The notes below the pieces were generated by a model. It worked only from the letters and a program-made list of their open reading frames with translations. It ran no database searches and had not been told where the DNA came from. A stretch of 64,000 nt of DNA from the NCBI GenBank assembly GCA_011390955.1, contig JAABRM010000035.1, positions 1 through 64,000 on the forward strand, in the 5' to 3' direction. This stretch comes from Oscillatoriales cyanobacterium. Lineage in GTDB: Bacteria; Cyanobacteriota; Cyanobacteriia; Cyanobacteriales; Laspinemataceae. Position numbers and translations under genes: made by a program. How positions within the stretch are numbered: the stretch's first letter is position 1; each line of letters opens with the position of its first letter. Shown piece after piece: positions 43,069-52,287 of the stretch.

Positions 43069-44346
43069 TCAAAAATTGGGGGAATCTGATTTAGCTAATA
43101 TGGCACTCCCATAAGCCGCCTCAGTCTGTGGGGAAATCATCACTGGAACTTGTAAATAACGCTGGCGAATCTTTGTCCAAACCGCATTTTTTGCCCCACC
43201 TCCAGCAGTATAAACCTGGGTTAAAGAACTTGCCCCAAACTGTTGCAATAATCCATAACCTTTCGCTTCAATTTTCGCCATTGCCTCCAACAAACCATGC
43301 AAAAACTCTTGGGGTCGATCCGGTCGAGGGTCGAGACGAGGCAATAGCTGTGGGTCATTAATCGGAAACCTTTCTCCGGGCGTAATTAACGGATAATAAT
43401 CTAAGGGACTGACTTGTTGCGGGTTAATGCGATCGCTCAATTCGGTCAATTGTTCATCGGTAAAAAATTGCCGCAACACCGCCCCACCCGTATTTGATGC
43501 CCCACCCGTTAACCACAAGTCCCCCAACCGATGACTATAAATACCATAGCGGGCATCATCAACACGGGTATAACTCAGCAATTTTAAGACCAAAGTAGAA
43601 CCCAGAGACGTGACTGCTTGCCCCGGTTGGTTCGCCCCACTCGCCAAAAACGCGGCAATACTATCAGTAGTTCCCGCACAAACTAGGCAATTTTTTGATA
43701 AGTTAAATTTCTCAGCTATTTCGGCGGTCACTGCACCAATAGGGCAACCAGACTGGAGAATTTTAGGTAAATTTGGCGGTACATCAGCAAATATTTCGCC
43801 CAAACCCTCTAATAACCATTGGGGATAAGAGAGGGTTTCCGGGTCAGCGCCCAGTTTCAGGGCGTTGTGATAGTCGCTAATTCCCAGTTGCCCATGTAGC
43901 AAAAAACTCAGCCAGTCTGCTTGATGCAGAAAATATAAATTAGAAAAGTCTAAATGGTTTTTCTGCCACCACAGCAGTTTTGCCAGAGAAGAAGTGGCGC
44001 TAATCACAGAATGGTTGGCAGGTGCGATTTCTTTTAACCTCTCTATTACCGCGATCGCCCGGTTATCATTATATAGCAGCGGTTCGGTGACAGGTTCCCC
44101 CAGGGAGTCGCACAATAACACCGTAGCCGACGTACCATTAATCAAAATTCGCTGAAGGGAAGGGCGAATTTCTGGGGAAATTTGCCCCAACAGGGAAAAC
44201 AAGGCCCGTTGCCACAAAGCGGATAAGGGTTCAGAAACTCCTTGTCCCGACGGAAAAGCATATTCAGCCGCAGCCAAAATCCGATTTTCGTCATCAATGA
44301 CCGCAGCCCTAGCGCCAGAAGTACCAAAATCTATTCCCAGATACAT
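43069..44346 (-). CDS. FGGY-family carbohydrate kinase, D-ribulokinase type
   Basis: A 425-residue FGGY kinase closely resembling the Synechococcus elongatus sugar kinase SePSK, reported to act on D-ribulose. Matching landmarks are GIDFGTSGARA (phosphate loop), INGTSATVLLCD, STSSLAKL, SDYHNALKLG, CAGTTDSIAAFLASGA with catalytic Asp, and TAGGGAKNAVW. It would phosphorylate free pentulose in the cytoplasm. No transporter or isomerase is adjacent. Confidence 0.9.
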   Translation of the reverse strand: MYLGIDFGTSGARAAVIDDENRILAAAEYAFPSGQGVSEPLSALWQRALFSLLGQISPEIRPSLQRILINGTSATVLLCDSLGEPVTEPLLYNDNRAIAVIERLKEIAPANHSVISATSSLAKLLWWQKNHLDFSNLYFLHQADWLSFLLHGQLGISDYHNALKLGADPETLSYPQWLLEGLGEIFADVPPNLPKILQSGCPIGAVTAEIAEKFNLSKNCLVCAGTTDSIAAFLASGANQPGQAVTSLGSTLVLKLLSYTRVDDARYGIYSHRLGDLWLTGGASNTGGAVLRQFFTDEQLTELSDRINPQQVSPLDYYPLITPGERFPINDPQLLPRLDPRPDRPQEFLHGLLEAMAKIEAKGYGLLQQFGASSLTQVYTAGGGAKNAVWTKIRQRYLQVPVMISPQTEAAYGSAILAKSDSPNF

Positions 44347-44545
44347 TGATAAAAATATACAAGTAATAAGATAAGCTGGAATAATCGTTATTTTATTTTA
44401 GGCGATTTGTCAGTTTCCGGGCTGACGCTTTTACAGCAATTTTTTCAGCTTTTTGGGCTTGGGGGGGGTGTCAGTCCTCAGTCGATCGCAAGTCACCCAT
44501 TTTTGATGTTTACATTTCTGTTCCTAATATCTCCATAGCAGTAAT

Positions 44546-45562
44546 ATGAGTTTCGGATCAAAAGATCGACTACAATTTAACACTATGTTTACTCGTTTTC
44601 ACTGGCTAGAACTGGCGGAATATGCAGCAACGGCAGGATCGGTCGTGGGAACTGTTGTGGCGATCGCCGGACAGAATATTGCTTATGTAGCCACTCCTTT
44701 AAGTTTAGCGATCGTCCTCAACCTAACTAATCGCCAACGTCTTGCCAAACAACATCAAGAAGAGTACCATCTTTTAGAAGCTCATATTAATCATTACTAC
44801 GAGGATATTTTAGCACAATTTCCCAGCCGTATTCCCCCTGCTGAGATTAACCTATCAGAAATCCAAGAACAAATCCAAGACCTGCAAGATTCCCTCAGCA
44901 TTTTAGAAAATAAATCGGCATCTTTGGCCACCAAAGTTTATCAAAATTTATCCGGCGAACTGAATGTTATCCGGGAAGAAATTAGCAACATTTCCGAACC
45001 CTTGGATATCACCAACCTAGAAAATGAGATTGAATCCCTTTACGCCCAAATTGCCGCTTTTGCCAATCAACCTCGCCTAAACAGCCAACAATATGAAAAA
45101 TTCTACCAAAATTTTCAAAAGTTAGAACAAAAACACCGTGAAGTGATTTTGCCTTGCATCAAGTTATTGGTCAAAGATGTGAAAGAGTTGCAAGAAGGAC
45201 ACATGATTATGTCTAGTAAAGTAGAACACCTCACTCAAGAATTCATCGCTAGACCGGAAGCCGCGCAACTTTCTAAAATTAAAAGAGTCGTATCCCAGTT
45301 AAATGAAAGCGTTGCCCAACTGCAAGAAACAGAAGTGATTGCCGACTTATTAAAATCTATCGATCGCCTGCAAGCAGAATTTAATATTTTATCCGGAAAA
45401 TTTAATCATCGACCGGAACCCCAACAAATTCATAAGTTAGAATTGTTAGTCACCATGTTAGTCACTAGCGTGACTCATCTAAAGCGAATTTACCGAGATG
45501 AAGAGAAGCTAAATTCTCTGAATAAGTTAGAAAAACCGAGCAATATTCACCAAAAAAAGTGA
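44546..45562 (+). CDS. Membrane-associated coiled-coil protein of unknown function
   Basis: A 338-residue protein with an N-terminal hydrophobic region of one or two helices (about 28-65) and a long, almost wholly helical, charged remainder with heptad patterns (EIQEQIQDLQDSLSILENK; LNESVAQLQETEVI). Two segments, FIARPEAAQLSKIKRVV and FNHRPEPQQIHKLELLV, look like an internal repeat. Not assigned to a known family. An alternative start at 44585 (MFTRFHWLEL) is possible. Confidence 0.65.
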   Translation: MSFGSKDRLQFNTMFTRFHWLELAEYAATAGSVVGTVVAIAGQNIAYVATPLSLAIVLNLTNRQRLAKQHQEEYHLLEAHINHYYEDILAQFPSRIPPAEINLSEIQEQIQDLQDSLSILENKSASLATKVYQNLSGELNVIREEISNISEPLDITNLENEIESLYAQIAAFANQPRLNSQQYEKFYQNFQKLEQKHREVILPCIKLLVKDVKELQEGHMIMSSKVEHLTQEFIARPEAAQLSKIKRVVSQLNESVAQLQETEVIADLLKSIDRLQAEFNILSGKFNHRPEPQQIHKLELLVTMLVTSVTHLKRIYRDEEKLNSLNKLEKPSNIHQKK

Positions 45563-45621
45563 TTAATATTAGTTATTAATCATACAAATTTTAAAAAATA
45601 TTGCTACGATTTCTAGGTTAA

Positions 45622-45775
45622 TTTGGGCGCAAGCATTGCGCCCCTACAGATGCATGAATTTTTGTAAATGGTATCACTTTTATAACAAAGAACCAGAGAA
45701 TAACCCAATAAGCAATAAAAATAATTTATTTTCCAATTAAAAATGTAACATTAGGGGCGCAATGCTTGCGCCCAA
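45622..45775. repeat. Inverted repeat pair with GGGCGCAAGCATTGCGCCC ends
   Basis: Each end is itself a hairpin (left GGGCGCAA/TTGCGCCC at 45625-45643) and the two ends are inverted copies about 110 bp apart. It resembles family A in layout. It lies between convergent genes. Confidence 0.8.
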
Positions 45776-45815
45776 ATTAATCTCGGAGTTGTAGGAATAA
45801 ATTTTGAAATTGGTA

Positions 45816-47057
45816 TTAATTTTCCCAAGTTTCTAAGTCTTCTTCTCGGCGAAGATATTCTTCAACCGGGTTACTAGAGTCTACAAAAATTATCCCTTCT
45901 TGGACTAAACTGGATAAAATTGGCATAATTTCATCTTCCCAGGCTAAATCCGGCAACCAACGCATCACATCTTTCCCGGTAAACATTTCTAAACTAAAAA
46001 GTTTTTCCAGAAATGCTTGATTTACCCCTGGCAGAATCACTTCTTTTTCCCAACATTTGACTTTATACTCGGTTTGAGAAACTTGGGAAATAATCACTCG
46101 TTGCCAGGAAGGAATTCTAAAGCGAGTATTGATGCCTTTGGGAAATATATTGAATCCGGTTTGTTGGGGTAATGCGTAAGTATTTACCGGATGGGTTGCG
46201 GTCATCAAATCATAAATATATCCCGCAGATAAATCGGCATTAGCGGTATATTCTCCTAATTTTTCTAATAATTCAGATAGCTGAATTTTGATAGTTTCTG
46301 CATTATTTTCCGTAGGAAATGGCAGATTTTTGCGCCAATCTGGGGATTGTTTTAGTTGGTTGACCGCCCATTCTAAGAAGTCAATGCCGGTGGCGCAGTG
46401 GATGCCCAAGGTAATATGTAATGAGGGCTTACCCACAGCGATCGCATAATGCCAATGTCCCTTGGGCAAATATAACACATCGCCCGGTTCCAACACCGTA
46501 TTTAAATAAGGTTTGGCCGCTGGGGGATCAAAATACATTGACGGCTGACTTTCTAAGGGATATTGTAAAGTTTCGGGAAAAACTTTCCACTGTTTTGCCC
46601 CATCAATTTGGAGAATAAAAATCTCATAAGGGTCATAATGACTCACAAACCCTTGTTTTCCCGGAAAGGAAGAATAGGCATTAACCGTGAGATTGCTATA
46701 GCCAATTTCATAGCGTAATTCCGAGACAAATTCGGCAATTTCGGGGACTCGTTTTTGCAGGTTATTAAATTTTAACGTAGCCCCTTTTTGCAAAAACTTA
46801 AGTAACTTGCCTGGGTGAAAAAGTTCCTGGGGACTGACCACTTCCGTCCGACTGACAATTTTCCCATTTAAAATTAGGTCAATGTCATTGCTATCTAAGT
46901 CGGTATAACTGAGTAAGTAGTTTAAATGCTGCCAAGAGAATAGGCGATCGAATCGAGGATTACCCCCAGCGGAAATATGGATGGCTTTCTTTGTCCAATT
47001 TTCCGCCATAAATTGAGAGTAATCGTAAGGACTGAGGATATATTCGAGAGTTTTCAT
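45816..47057 (-). CDS. JmjC/cupin-like 2-oxoglutarate oxygenase (RoxA/YcfD type)
   Basis: From ATG 47057 the protein has 413 residues; the 22 codons before it are repeat-derived and were left out. SHYDPYEIFILQIDGAKQW carries the HxD pair and LYLPKGHWHYAIAVG the distal His of a Fe(II)/2-oxoglutarate site. Layout matches bacterial ribosomal-protein hydroxylases: a JmjC core (about 90-235), a helical dimerisation segment and a C-terminal winged helix. The target residue or protein is unknown. Confidence 0.85.
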   Translation of the reverse strand: MKTLEYILSPYDYSQFMAENWTKKAIHISAGGNPRFDRLFSWQHLNYLLSYTDLDSNDIDLILNGKIVSRTEVVSPQELFHPGKLLKFLQKGATLKFNNLQKRVPEIAEFVSELRYEIGYSNLTVNAYSSFPGKQGFVSHYDPYEIFILQIDGAKQWKVFPETLQYPLESQPSMYFDPPAAKPYLNTVLEPGDVLYLPKGHWHYAIAVGKPSLHITLGIHCATGIDFLEWAVNQLKQSPDWRKNLPFPTENNAETIKIQLSELLEKLGEYTANADLSAGYIYDLMTATHPVNTYALPQQTGFNIFPKGINTRFRIPSWQRVIISQVSQTEYKVKCWEKEVILPGVNQAFLEKLFSLEMFTGKDVMRWLPDLAWEDEIMPILSSLVQEGIIFVDSSNPVEEYLRREEDLETWEN

Positions 47058-47093
47058 AGCTGACAAAATAACAGAAGCGGGGTTGACTAACAT

Positions 47094-47122
47094 TCGTAGG
47101 GTGGGCAATATTGCCCACCACA
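47094..47122. repeat. Family B short palindrome
   Basis: TAGGGTGGGCAATATTGCCCACCA, a perfect GGTGGGCAATATTGCCCACC hairpin just before the JmjC gene. It creates a false upstream start for that gene. Confidence 0.75.
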
Positions 47123-47290
47123 ATTAACTTACCATCGCGATCGCCCTATTTGTTAAGCAATATGATTAATATTCGGCGGTTTATATTCGGCGCGATCGCC
47201 TATAATCGTGATTATACCTGCCCAGCCTATCAAAAAAACGTTAATCTTAAAGCCTGGATAATTTTCCCATCACTTTCTACAAAGTTGAGC

Positions 47291-47327
47291 TATAATATCA
47301 GATTATTGATATAAAGGAAGTTATATG
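47291..47327 (+). promoter_or_regulatory. -10 box and ribosome site placed for a different frame
   Basis: TATAAT at 47291-47296 and AAGGAAG at about 47313-47319 precede ATG 47325, which opens an 18-codon frame (MDKKIYERALRKRRYSR, then stop). The deaminase frame opens at ATG 47341, 16 bases later in another frame and too far from the AAGGAAG. Either the deaminase N-terminus has been shifted or the short frame is a translated leader. Confidence 0.45.
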
Positions 47328-47340
47328 GACAAAAAAATAT

Positions 47341-47838
47341 ATGAACGAGCATTACGGAAACGAAGGTATTCCCGCTGAATACCAGACAATTGCTGAGGCG
47401 CTGCGGGCGCAGGTTCAGCAAGTTAGAGAAAAATATATTCCAACAAAGCAAAAGAGAATAATACCCAAAGGGAATGTGGCGATCGCTAGACTAGAAATTT
47501 TTTCTCATCCCAATCAAATCTATAGCTTTGAGGCAACTAGCAAAAAATCTCCTCTGAATATTCCGGGTGAGAATGGTGGACCGCCCCAGTGGTTTCATCC
47601 AAGGCTCGATAAAGCTTTACAAGGAGAATATTATAATGACACTCATGCAGAGTATAAACTGTTCAATGCGATCGCGGCAAAAATTCAAGAGTTTAATTTA
47701 CCGCATGATTTGGAGGGAATTCTCTACCTATATACAGAAAGAGACACCTGTTCGGGCTGTTACTTAACTGGAGATGAATTTAATCAAAGATTTCCAAATA
47801 TTAGAGTGATTATTTTCTACGATCGCTTATATCCATAA
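47341..47838 (+). CDS. Stand-alone deaminase-fold protein related to polymorphic toxin deaminases
   Basis: A 165-residue protein. THAEYKLFNAIA (H102, E104) and RDTCSGCYLTGDEF (C137, C140) form the zinc site and proton-shuttle Glu of a cytidine-deaminase-like fold. The spacing and the TCSGC form resemble deaminase domains at the C-termini of bacterial polymorphic toxins (YwqJ/XOO_2897 type), which normally follow long delivery regions. Here there is no delivery domain or signal peptide. The next gene, 248 bp on, may encode an immunity protein. It may be a captured toxin tip or a fragment of a larger gene. Confidence 0.75.
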   Translation: MNEHYGNEGIPAEYQTIAEALRAQVQQVREKYIPTKQKRIIPKGNVAIARLEIFSHPNQIYSFEATSKKSPLNIPGENGGPPQWFHPRLDKALQGEYYNDTHAEYKLFNAIAAKIQEFNLPHDLEGILYLYTERDTCSGCYLTGDEFNQRFPNIRVIIFYDRLYP

Positions 47839-47879
47839 ACCTATAATAGTTAGATGTAATAAACCCTGTCTAGTCAATA

Positions 47880-48020
47880 TAGCGGTGATTCTCCGAATGA
47901 AGTACAGAGGTTTTCTGGATTCCCGTCGGAGTTTACCCCCGCGAAGGCCGCCATCGGCGGGAATGACAGGTTTTTTTCTAGTTCAGAACTATGACAATTG
48001 CTATATGGACTAGACAGGCT
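47880..48020. repeat. Dispersed repeat, family D (diverged copy)
   Basis: Contains AGTACAGAGGTTTTCTGGATTC, CGCGAAGGCCGCC and GGCGGGAATGACAGGTTTTTT, the inverse of the 63.6 kb repeats, bounded by TAGTCAATATAGCGG and GCTATATGGACTA. It separates the deaminase from its presumed partner. Confidence 0.7.
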
Positions 48021-48086
48021 GGATAGTTCAAAGAACTAAATTGTTAATTACACATATTAATTACACAGAAGGAGTTAAATAAAACC

Positions 48087-48767
48087 ATGATGCAAAAAAT
48101 TAAAACCGCAGAACCTAGCTTAAAAAAATTTTCCAGAGGTTACTACAGAGAATTCCGTTTACCTCAATGGTTTAACGGGCCAGAAGAACTGACCAAAATA
48201 CTCCAAGAAGTCTGGAACCGATCCTATCCTGATTTATACGATCGCGGTGGGGAGGATGATTTAGAATCTGCCATTGAAGAAGTTCTCAAAACCTTGGGCA
48301 TACCCAACACGGACACGACACATAAAAGGTATGTTTATATCGCCTGGACAATAGCATTAGCCGCTGAAGCAACCATCAAACATTACTTTCCTGATGACCA
48401 AATCTTTCCCAGGGTAGAAAAGCAAGTTCTCTTGTGGCTGGAAAGTGGGGTAGAAGTTCCCGATAATTTCGTAAATACGGTTTTTTCTGATTTAGAGCAA
48501 ATTGGCAAACATCAAGCGTCGGGAGAAGCCTATAATATTTTGTATGCCACCTTAAATAGTCTGGCTTCGGAGAATGCCTACACCGCTGTATTAGACATTT
48601 TAGATGATGCGCTAACTGGAGATGCGGTTTCTGGTTTTTCTGCCGCCAAAAGAGATATGTTCAATTGGTTGATAGTTGAGGTAATTCCTGCCGCTTATTG
48701 CTTACGGGTTCCCGATACTATTTATTCGGGAAAATGGAAGTTTCTTCCCTTAATTGAATATCCGTAG
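48087..48767 (+). CDS. Hypothetical helical protein, candidate immunity partner of the deaminase
   Basis: A 226-residue, acidic, largely helical soluble protein with no membrane segment; not recognised. AAGGAG lies 14-18 bases before the ATG. It shares strand and neighbourhood with the deaminase and matches no housekeeping family, which suggests but does not show an immunity role. The repeat between them could have been inserted into a former two-gene unit. Confidence 0.5.
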   Translation: MMQKIKTAEPSLKKFSRGYYREFRLPQWFNGPEELTKILQEVWNRSYPDLYDRGGEDDLESAIEEVLKTLGIPNTDTTHKRYVYIAWTIALAAEATIKHYFPDDQIFPRVEKQVLLWLESGVEVPDNFVNTVFSDLEQIGKHQASGEAYNILYATLNSLASENAYTAVLDILDDALTGDAVSGFSAAKRDMFNWLIVEVIPAAYCLRVPDTIYSGKWKFLPLIEYP

Positions 48768-48782
48768 ATAGTAGTATATAGT

Positions 48783-48925
48783 AGGGTGGGCAATAAATAT
48801 TGCCCACCCTACATTGATATAGCAGTCCTAAATGATTTATACCTCACCCCCATCCCCTCTCCCTTTCTGGGCCGCCGACGGTTAGGGGTGAGGGCTTATT
48901 TCACGATAGATTTAGGATTGCTATA
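48783..48925. repeat. Two repeats: family B palindrome and a TATAGCAGTCCTAAAT element
   Basis: GTAGGGTGGGCAATAAATATTGCCCACCCTAC (48791-48812 region) followed by an element with inverted ends TATAGCAGTCCTAAAT and ATTTAGGATTGCTATA (48818-48925) enclosing a C-rich tract. Non-coding; between convergent genes. Confidence 0.75.
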
Positions 48926-48933
48926 TATCAGTC

Positions 48934-49953
48934 CTATTTCACAAATTGGGGCATAATTTCCGCTGCGGTAAATAAACCGTAAATTCCCCGTTGCTGTAAA
49001 TTAATCCCAGCTTTGAGATAACCAAAAGCAGGGCCGCACACATTGGCCGCCATGCTGGTTTCATCCCCTAATGTAAAGGTATGGGTGGAAATTTTCCCTT
49101 CAAAAGTCCGCCCAGTGATTTGCACGTTGGTACTCAAAGGTTTTTTGGCATTGCGAGTATCTACCACTCCGCCCACGGTGACGCGATCGCGGGGACAAAT
49201 TCCCGCTAATTCCAACATAATATCGTCGGCGTGTTCCATATTTTCCAGGGTAATTTTGCCCTCAGTGCGATCGAGTAGGGCTGCCACTTCCTCGTCAGTC
49301 ATGGCCATAGCGCGATCGACCGTATAACCGGGGATATGGGCAATATCTTCGCGAATGGTTGCCCGATAAGCTTCCCAATTAGCAATACCCACCCCAAACG
49401 TAATCTTAACGCTGTGAATTTCTGTATAACTTTGCGCCGCTAATGCCGCCGCTGCGGTTAATAACCCAGGAGTTGCCCCGCAACCCGTCATATAAGTAAT
49501 CCCAGCCGCGCTTAAATCCGCCTTCAGTGCGAGTAACTGTTCTACCGCACTGGTGCGCTTCATGGCATCCACCAGCACCCCGCGCCAACCGGAGGCGATA
49601 AATTGCTGGGCTACTGATGCCATAAAAGTATTGGGCAAATTCGGCAATGCCAGGAAATAACCATCTACCGGGGCGCTGGAGATTAACTCCTCAATACTGT
49701 TATGGGACAAAATCCCTCCGGCTTCCAGATAACCCACAGACCCTTGCTGATGGTACGCGGCAATACATTGGTCTGGGTCTAAGCCTTCGGGGTTGTAAGC
49801 GTAGCCGTGTTTATCGGCGATCGCCACCAAAATCATTTCCCGTTTGGCGGCTAAAATTCTGGCAGCGGCTTGTCCCAGTCCCCCAAAGCCCAATAGTCCG
49901 ACGCGAATGGGAGATTTTTGGTTGATGTTATTGGTGAGATGCTCTTGTGTCAT
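48934..49953 (-). CDS. bioU: BioU, single-turnover (S)-8-amino-7-oxononanoate (DAPA-forming) enzyme of biotin synthesis
   Basis: A 339-residue Rossmann protein from ATG 49953: [13 protein letters not shown] binds NAD(P), and [12 protein letters not shown] places a lysine at 132, where the Synechocystis BioU suicide lysine (124) is expected. [18 protein letters not shown] and [17 protein letters not shown] are strongly conserved in cyanobacterial proteins of this family. BioU replaces BioA, using its own lysine amino group to make diaminopelargonate. Older annotations call these saccharopine-dehydrogenase-like. Assigned by recall of the family; no bio genes are adjacent. Confidence 0.75.
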   Translation of the reverse strand: MTQEHLTNNINQKSPIRVGLLGFGGLGQAAARILAAKREMILVAIADKHGYAYNPEGLDPDQCIAAYHQQGSVGYLEAGGILSHNSIEELISSAPVDGYFLALPNLPNTFMASVAQQFIASGWRGVLVDAMKRTSAVEQLLALKADLSAAGITYMTGCGATPGLLTAAAALAAQSYTEIHSVKITFGVGIANWEAYRATIREDIAHIPGYTVDRAMAMTDEEVAALLDRTEGKITLENMEHADDIMLELAGICPRDRVTVGGVVDTRNAKKPLSTNVQITGRTFEGKISTHTFTLGDETSMAANVCGPAFGYLKAGINLQQRGIYGLFTAAEIMPQFVK

Positions 49954-50352
49954 GGCACAGGTAATCAAATTGAACAGACTCTTATTATCACTCTGGCTGT
50001 GTACCGAGAAACATGGCATTGGGGAGGAGTGCAGAAATTTGTAGATTTGGCGATTCCCTCGAATAGCGATCCGATCGAAGCGGAATCGGGAAGTTGCTGA
50101 GAAATTTTGGCAATACCTTGACGCGATCGGGAAGTTGCGCCAAACTTGACAAATAATCCTTTATCGCTCTCCTAAATAATAAGTATTGTTAAGAAATCCG
50201 GGGTTGTGATTCAATTGATCTCAATCGATCTCAATTGATATTACGACCAGCCAAGCGGCCAGTCATTGACCGGAAATACCCCGGAGACTCGCTCGGAGAG
50301 CATTTCAATGGCACGAGGGTGGCCAATAATATCACTTTACTCAGCCAAACTT
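49954..50352. other. Non-coding gap between bioU and the DUF2997 gene
   Basis: About 400 bp. It has GATCTCAATCGATCTCAATTG (a short direct repeat near 50217-50238) and GC-rich HIP1-type sites. In-frame codons upstream of either gene are possible but not supported by conserved residues. No terminator seen. Confidence 0.4.
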
Positions 50353-50562
50353 ATGGAAGAACTAGAATTTGTCATTTATCCCGATGGCCGAGTGGTCGAG
50401 AAAGTGACTGGCATTGTCGGTTCTTCTTGTGCAGAAGTCACCGCTGCACTGGAAGCCCAATTAGGAGTAGTTCTCAGTCAACAAACGACTTCAGAATTTT
50501 TTGCTCCTGTAGTGCAACAGTCAACGTCAGCGATCAACGTAGCAACTTATAGCGATTGGTGA
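50353..50562 (+). CDS. DUF2997 small protein
   Basis: A 69-residue protein from ATG 50353: MEELEFVIYPDGRVVEKVTG, then GSSCAEVTAALEAQLG. This is the DUF2997 pattern, found next to ycf35 in cyanobacteria. The frame is open for 29 more codons upstream but homology starts at this Met. First gene of a three-gene unit with ycf35 and a ferredoxin. Confidence 0.8.
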   Translation: MEELEFVIYPDGRVVEKVTGIVGSSCAEVTAALEAQLGVVLSQQTTSEFFAPVVQQSTSAINVATYSDW

Positions 50563-50652
50563 TTTTTCGCCTGAATCCGTGGTCTACGGATCGATTGCTT
50601 CATTTGTTCAGTGTTGTCCATTTAGATTCCATTCATTAAAAACCAACTCACT

Positions 50653-51039
50653 ATGTCTCATTTCAGCCAAATTAAAACCCAAATCCGCAACCTGTCCTCT
50701 TTGGAGTCTGCTTTATCGGATTTGGGGATCGACTGGAAATCTGGCCCAAGAGAAGTGCGAGGCTATCGCGGTCAAACCACTCAGGCGGAAATTGCGATCG
50801 CCCAAGACAATGGTTATGACATTGGCTTCCGTTGGAATGGCCAAGAATATGAATTAGTTGCTGATTTGCAATATTGGCAGCAAAATTTAACGGTGAATGG
50901 TTTCTTAAATCAAGTCACCCAACGTTATGCCTACCATACGGTGATGAATGAAACGGCCAAGCAAGGGTTTCAAGTAGCGGAAACCCAAAAGCAAGCGGAT
51001 GGTTCCATCCGTCTGGTGTTGCAACGCTGGGCAAGCTAA
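50653..51039 (+). CDS. ycf35: Ycf35 (DUF1257) protein
   Basis: A 128-residue protein of the DUF1257/Ycf35 family, also encoded in red-algal plastids: MSHFSQIKTQIRNLSSLESA, QAEIAIAQDNGYDIGFRWNG and VTQRYAYHTVMNE. Function is unknown. The stop overlaps the ferredoxin start by one base (TAATG), so the two are cotranslated. The constant link with an iron-sulphur protein hints at a shared redox role. Confidence 0.92.
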   Translation: MSHFSQIKTQIRNLSSLESALSDLGIDWKSGPREVRGYRGQTTQAEIAIAQDNGYDIGFRWNGQEYELVADLQYWQQNLTVNGFLNQVTQRYAYHTVMNETAKQGFQVAETQKQADGSIRLVLQRWAS

Positions 51040-51497
51040 TGGCTGAGTTTTTTGACCATGAACCCCAGGAAACACCCGAACGGTCTGGTTTTGAACCAGA
51101 GTTAGGGGGGGTATTTCGCGATGCCCCGGAACGGTCTGGACTGGAACCGGAATTAGGCGGAACCCTCCGCCAAAAAGGGGTGTATGTGGATGAACAAACT
51201 TGTATTGGTTGCAAGTATTGTTCCCATGTAGCGCGAAATACGTTTTACATTGAACCTGATTATGGTCGTTCCCGTGTAATTCGCCAAGATGCGGACCCGG
51301 AAGAGTTGATTCAAGAAGCGATTGATACTTGTCCGGTTGATTGTATCCATTGGGTTGATTATACAGAGTTAAAAGAACTCGAAGCCGAACGTCAATATCA
51401 GGTGGTTATGCCACTCGGTTTTCCGATGGATAAAGCCGCATCGGCGATCGGTCAGCGTCGGAAAAAACAACAGTCTAAACGACGAAAATCTAGTTAA
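51039..51497 (+). CDS. [4Fe-4S] ferredoxin with duplicated N-terminal extension
   Basis: A 152-residue protein. C55, C58 and C61 (CIGCKYC) with C98 (DTCPVDC) ligate one [4Fe-4S] cluster; the layout is that of plastid/cyanobacterial ferredoxins related to DnaJ-type ferredoxins. Residues 13-46 are two 17-residue repeats (PERSGFEPELGG / PERSGLEPELGG) coded by ~51 bp DNA repeats, an unusual extension. A basic tail ends RRKKQQSKRRKSS. It overlaps ycf35. Confidence 0.9.
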   Translation: MAEFFDHEPQETPERSGFEPELGGVFRDAPERSGLEPELGGTLRQKGVYVDEQTCIGCKYCSHVARNTFYIEPDYGRSRVIRQDADPEELIQEAIDTCPVDCIHWVDYTELKELEAERQYQVVMPLGFPMDKAASAIGQRRKKQQSKRRKSS

Positions 51498-51505
51498 TTC
51501 AACGC

Positions 51506-51542
51506 AGAAACCGGGTTTCTTCAAGAAACCCGGTTTCTTTTT
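51506..51542 (+). terminator. Family C hairpin acting as terminator after the ycf35 operon
   Basis: AGAAACCGGGTTTCT, TCA, AGAAACCCGGTTTCT followed by TTTTA, 9 bp after the ferredoxin stop. Strong stem plus T-run fits rho-independent termination. Sequence shared with 39434-39466. Confidence 0.65.
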
Positions 51543-51608
51543 ATCTACCGATTCAAAAGATTCAAAAATAACATTTACAAAAATTTATGCATCAATAAGT
51601 ATTGATAT

Positions 51609-51676
51609 TGTAGGGTGGGCAAAATTCCCCGATCATATATGGTAGGGTGAGTAAAAATTTTTGCCCACCCTACGAA
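51609..51676. repeat. Family B repeat
   Basis: GTAGGGTGGGCAAAATTCCCC on the left, an inner GGTAGGGTGAGTAAAAATTTTTGCCC, and CCCACCCTAC on the right. Between the ferredoxin (plus) and YiaA-like (minus) genes. Confidence 0.75.
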
Positions 51677-51712
51677 TGTTAGGGGCTGTTGGATGAATTT
51701 TTGAAAACGGTA

Positions 51713-51991
51713 TTATTTCAGTGGACTATGTTCCGCTAAGATTTTTTCTACTCTGGCTTCATCGACTCTCGCTAATATGTTCTCAGCTTCCCTTCGATCC
51801 CGCACCGTTTTCGCCAGACTAAATGATGACCCAATGGTAAAAACTAAACCCATGCCCATATAACCTTTAATCCAGTTATCCACAGGTAGATATAAAATCC
51901 CCACTGTCATGCTCGATATGGCAATAGCAAAAGAAGCCCAGACCTGAAAAATCCAAGCATTTGTATCTTTTTGCGCCACAATTGTTTTCAT
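51713..51991 (-). CDS. YiaA/YiaB-family two-helix membrane protein
   Basis: A 92-residue protein with the YiaA/B two-helix pattern: NAWIFQVWASFAIAISS...GILYLP as helix 1 and YMGMGLVFTIGSSFSLAKTVRD as the conserved second unit (split here for length). AAGGAAAG lies 6-8 bases before the ATG. Function of the family is unknown. Confidence 0.8.
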   Translation of the reverse strand: MKTIVAQKDTNAWIFQVWASFAIAISSMTVGILYLPVDNWIKGYMGMGLVFTIGSSFSLAKTVRDRREAENILARVDEARVEKILAEHSPLK

Positions 51992-52287
51992 AGTTTCTTT
52001 CCTTGAAGTGAAAAAATGAGCAGAAAATTGCGTTTTGAGGGAATTTGATTAACTGAACTAGATTAACTGAACTAAATTAAAAGAATTTATCCGTATCTTC
52101 CCCAACCCCTCAAAAAATTATCTGTTTTCTCCAGTATTTCCTATGGGAAATAGGTCGCCCAATTTCATTAGACAGTTTGTTGACTGGCATAAGTATATAA
52201 GTTAGATTACATATTAGATATATTTTAATTACTGGTTATATTTTGGCAATGAAAGCGGGGCGACTGATGCTTCCTCGTCACCACTAA

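Noticed and set aside
47057-47123. Upstream extension of the JmjC gene
   Set aside because: The extra codons lie in a family B palindrome and do not resemble the family N-terminus.
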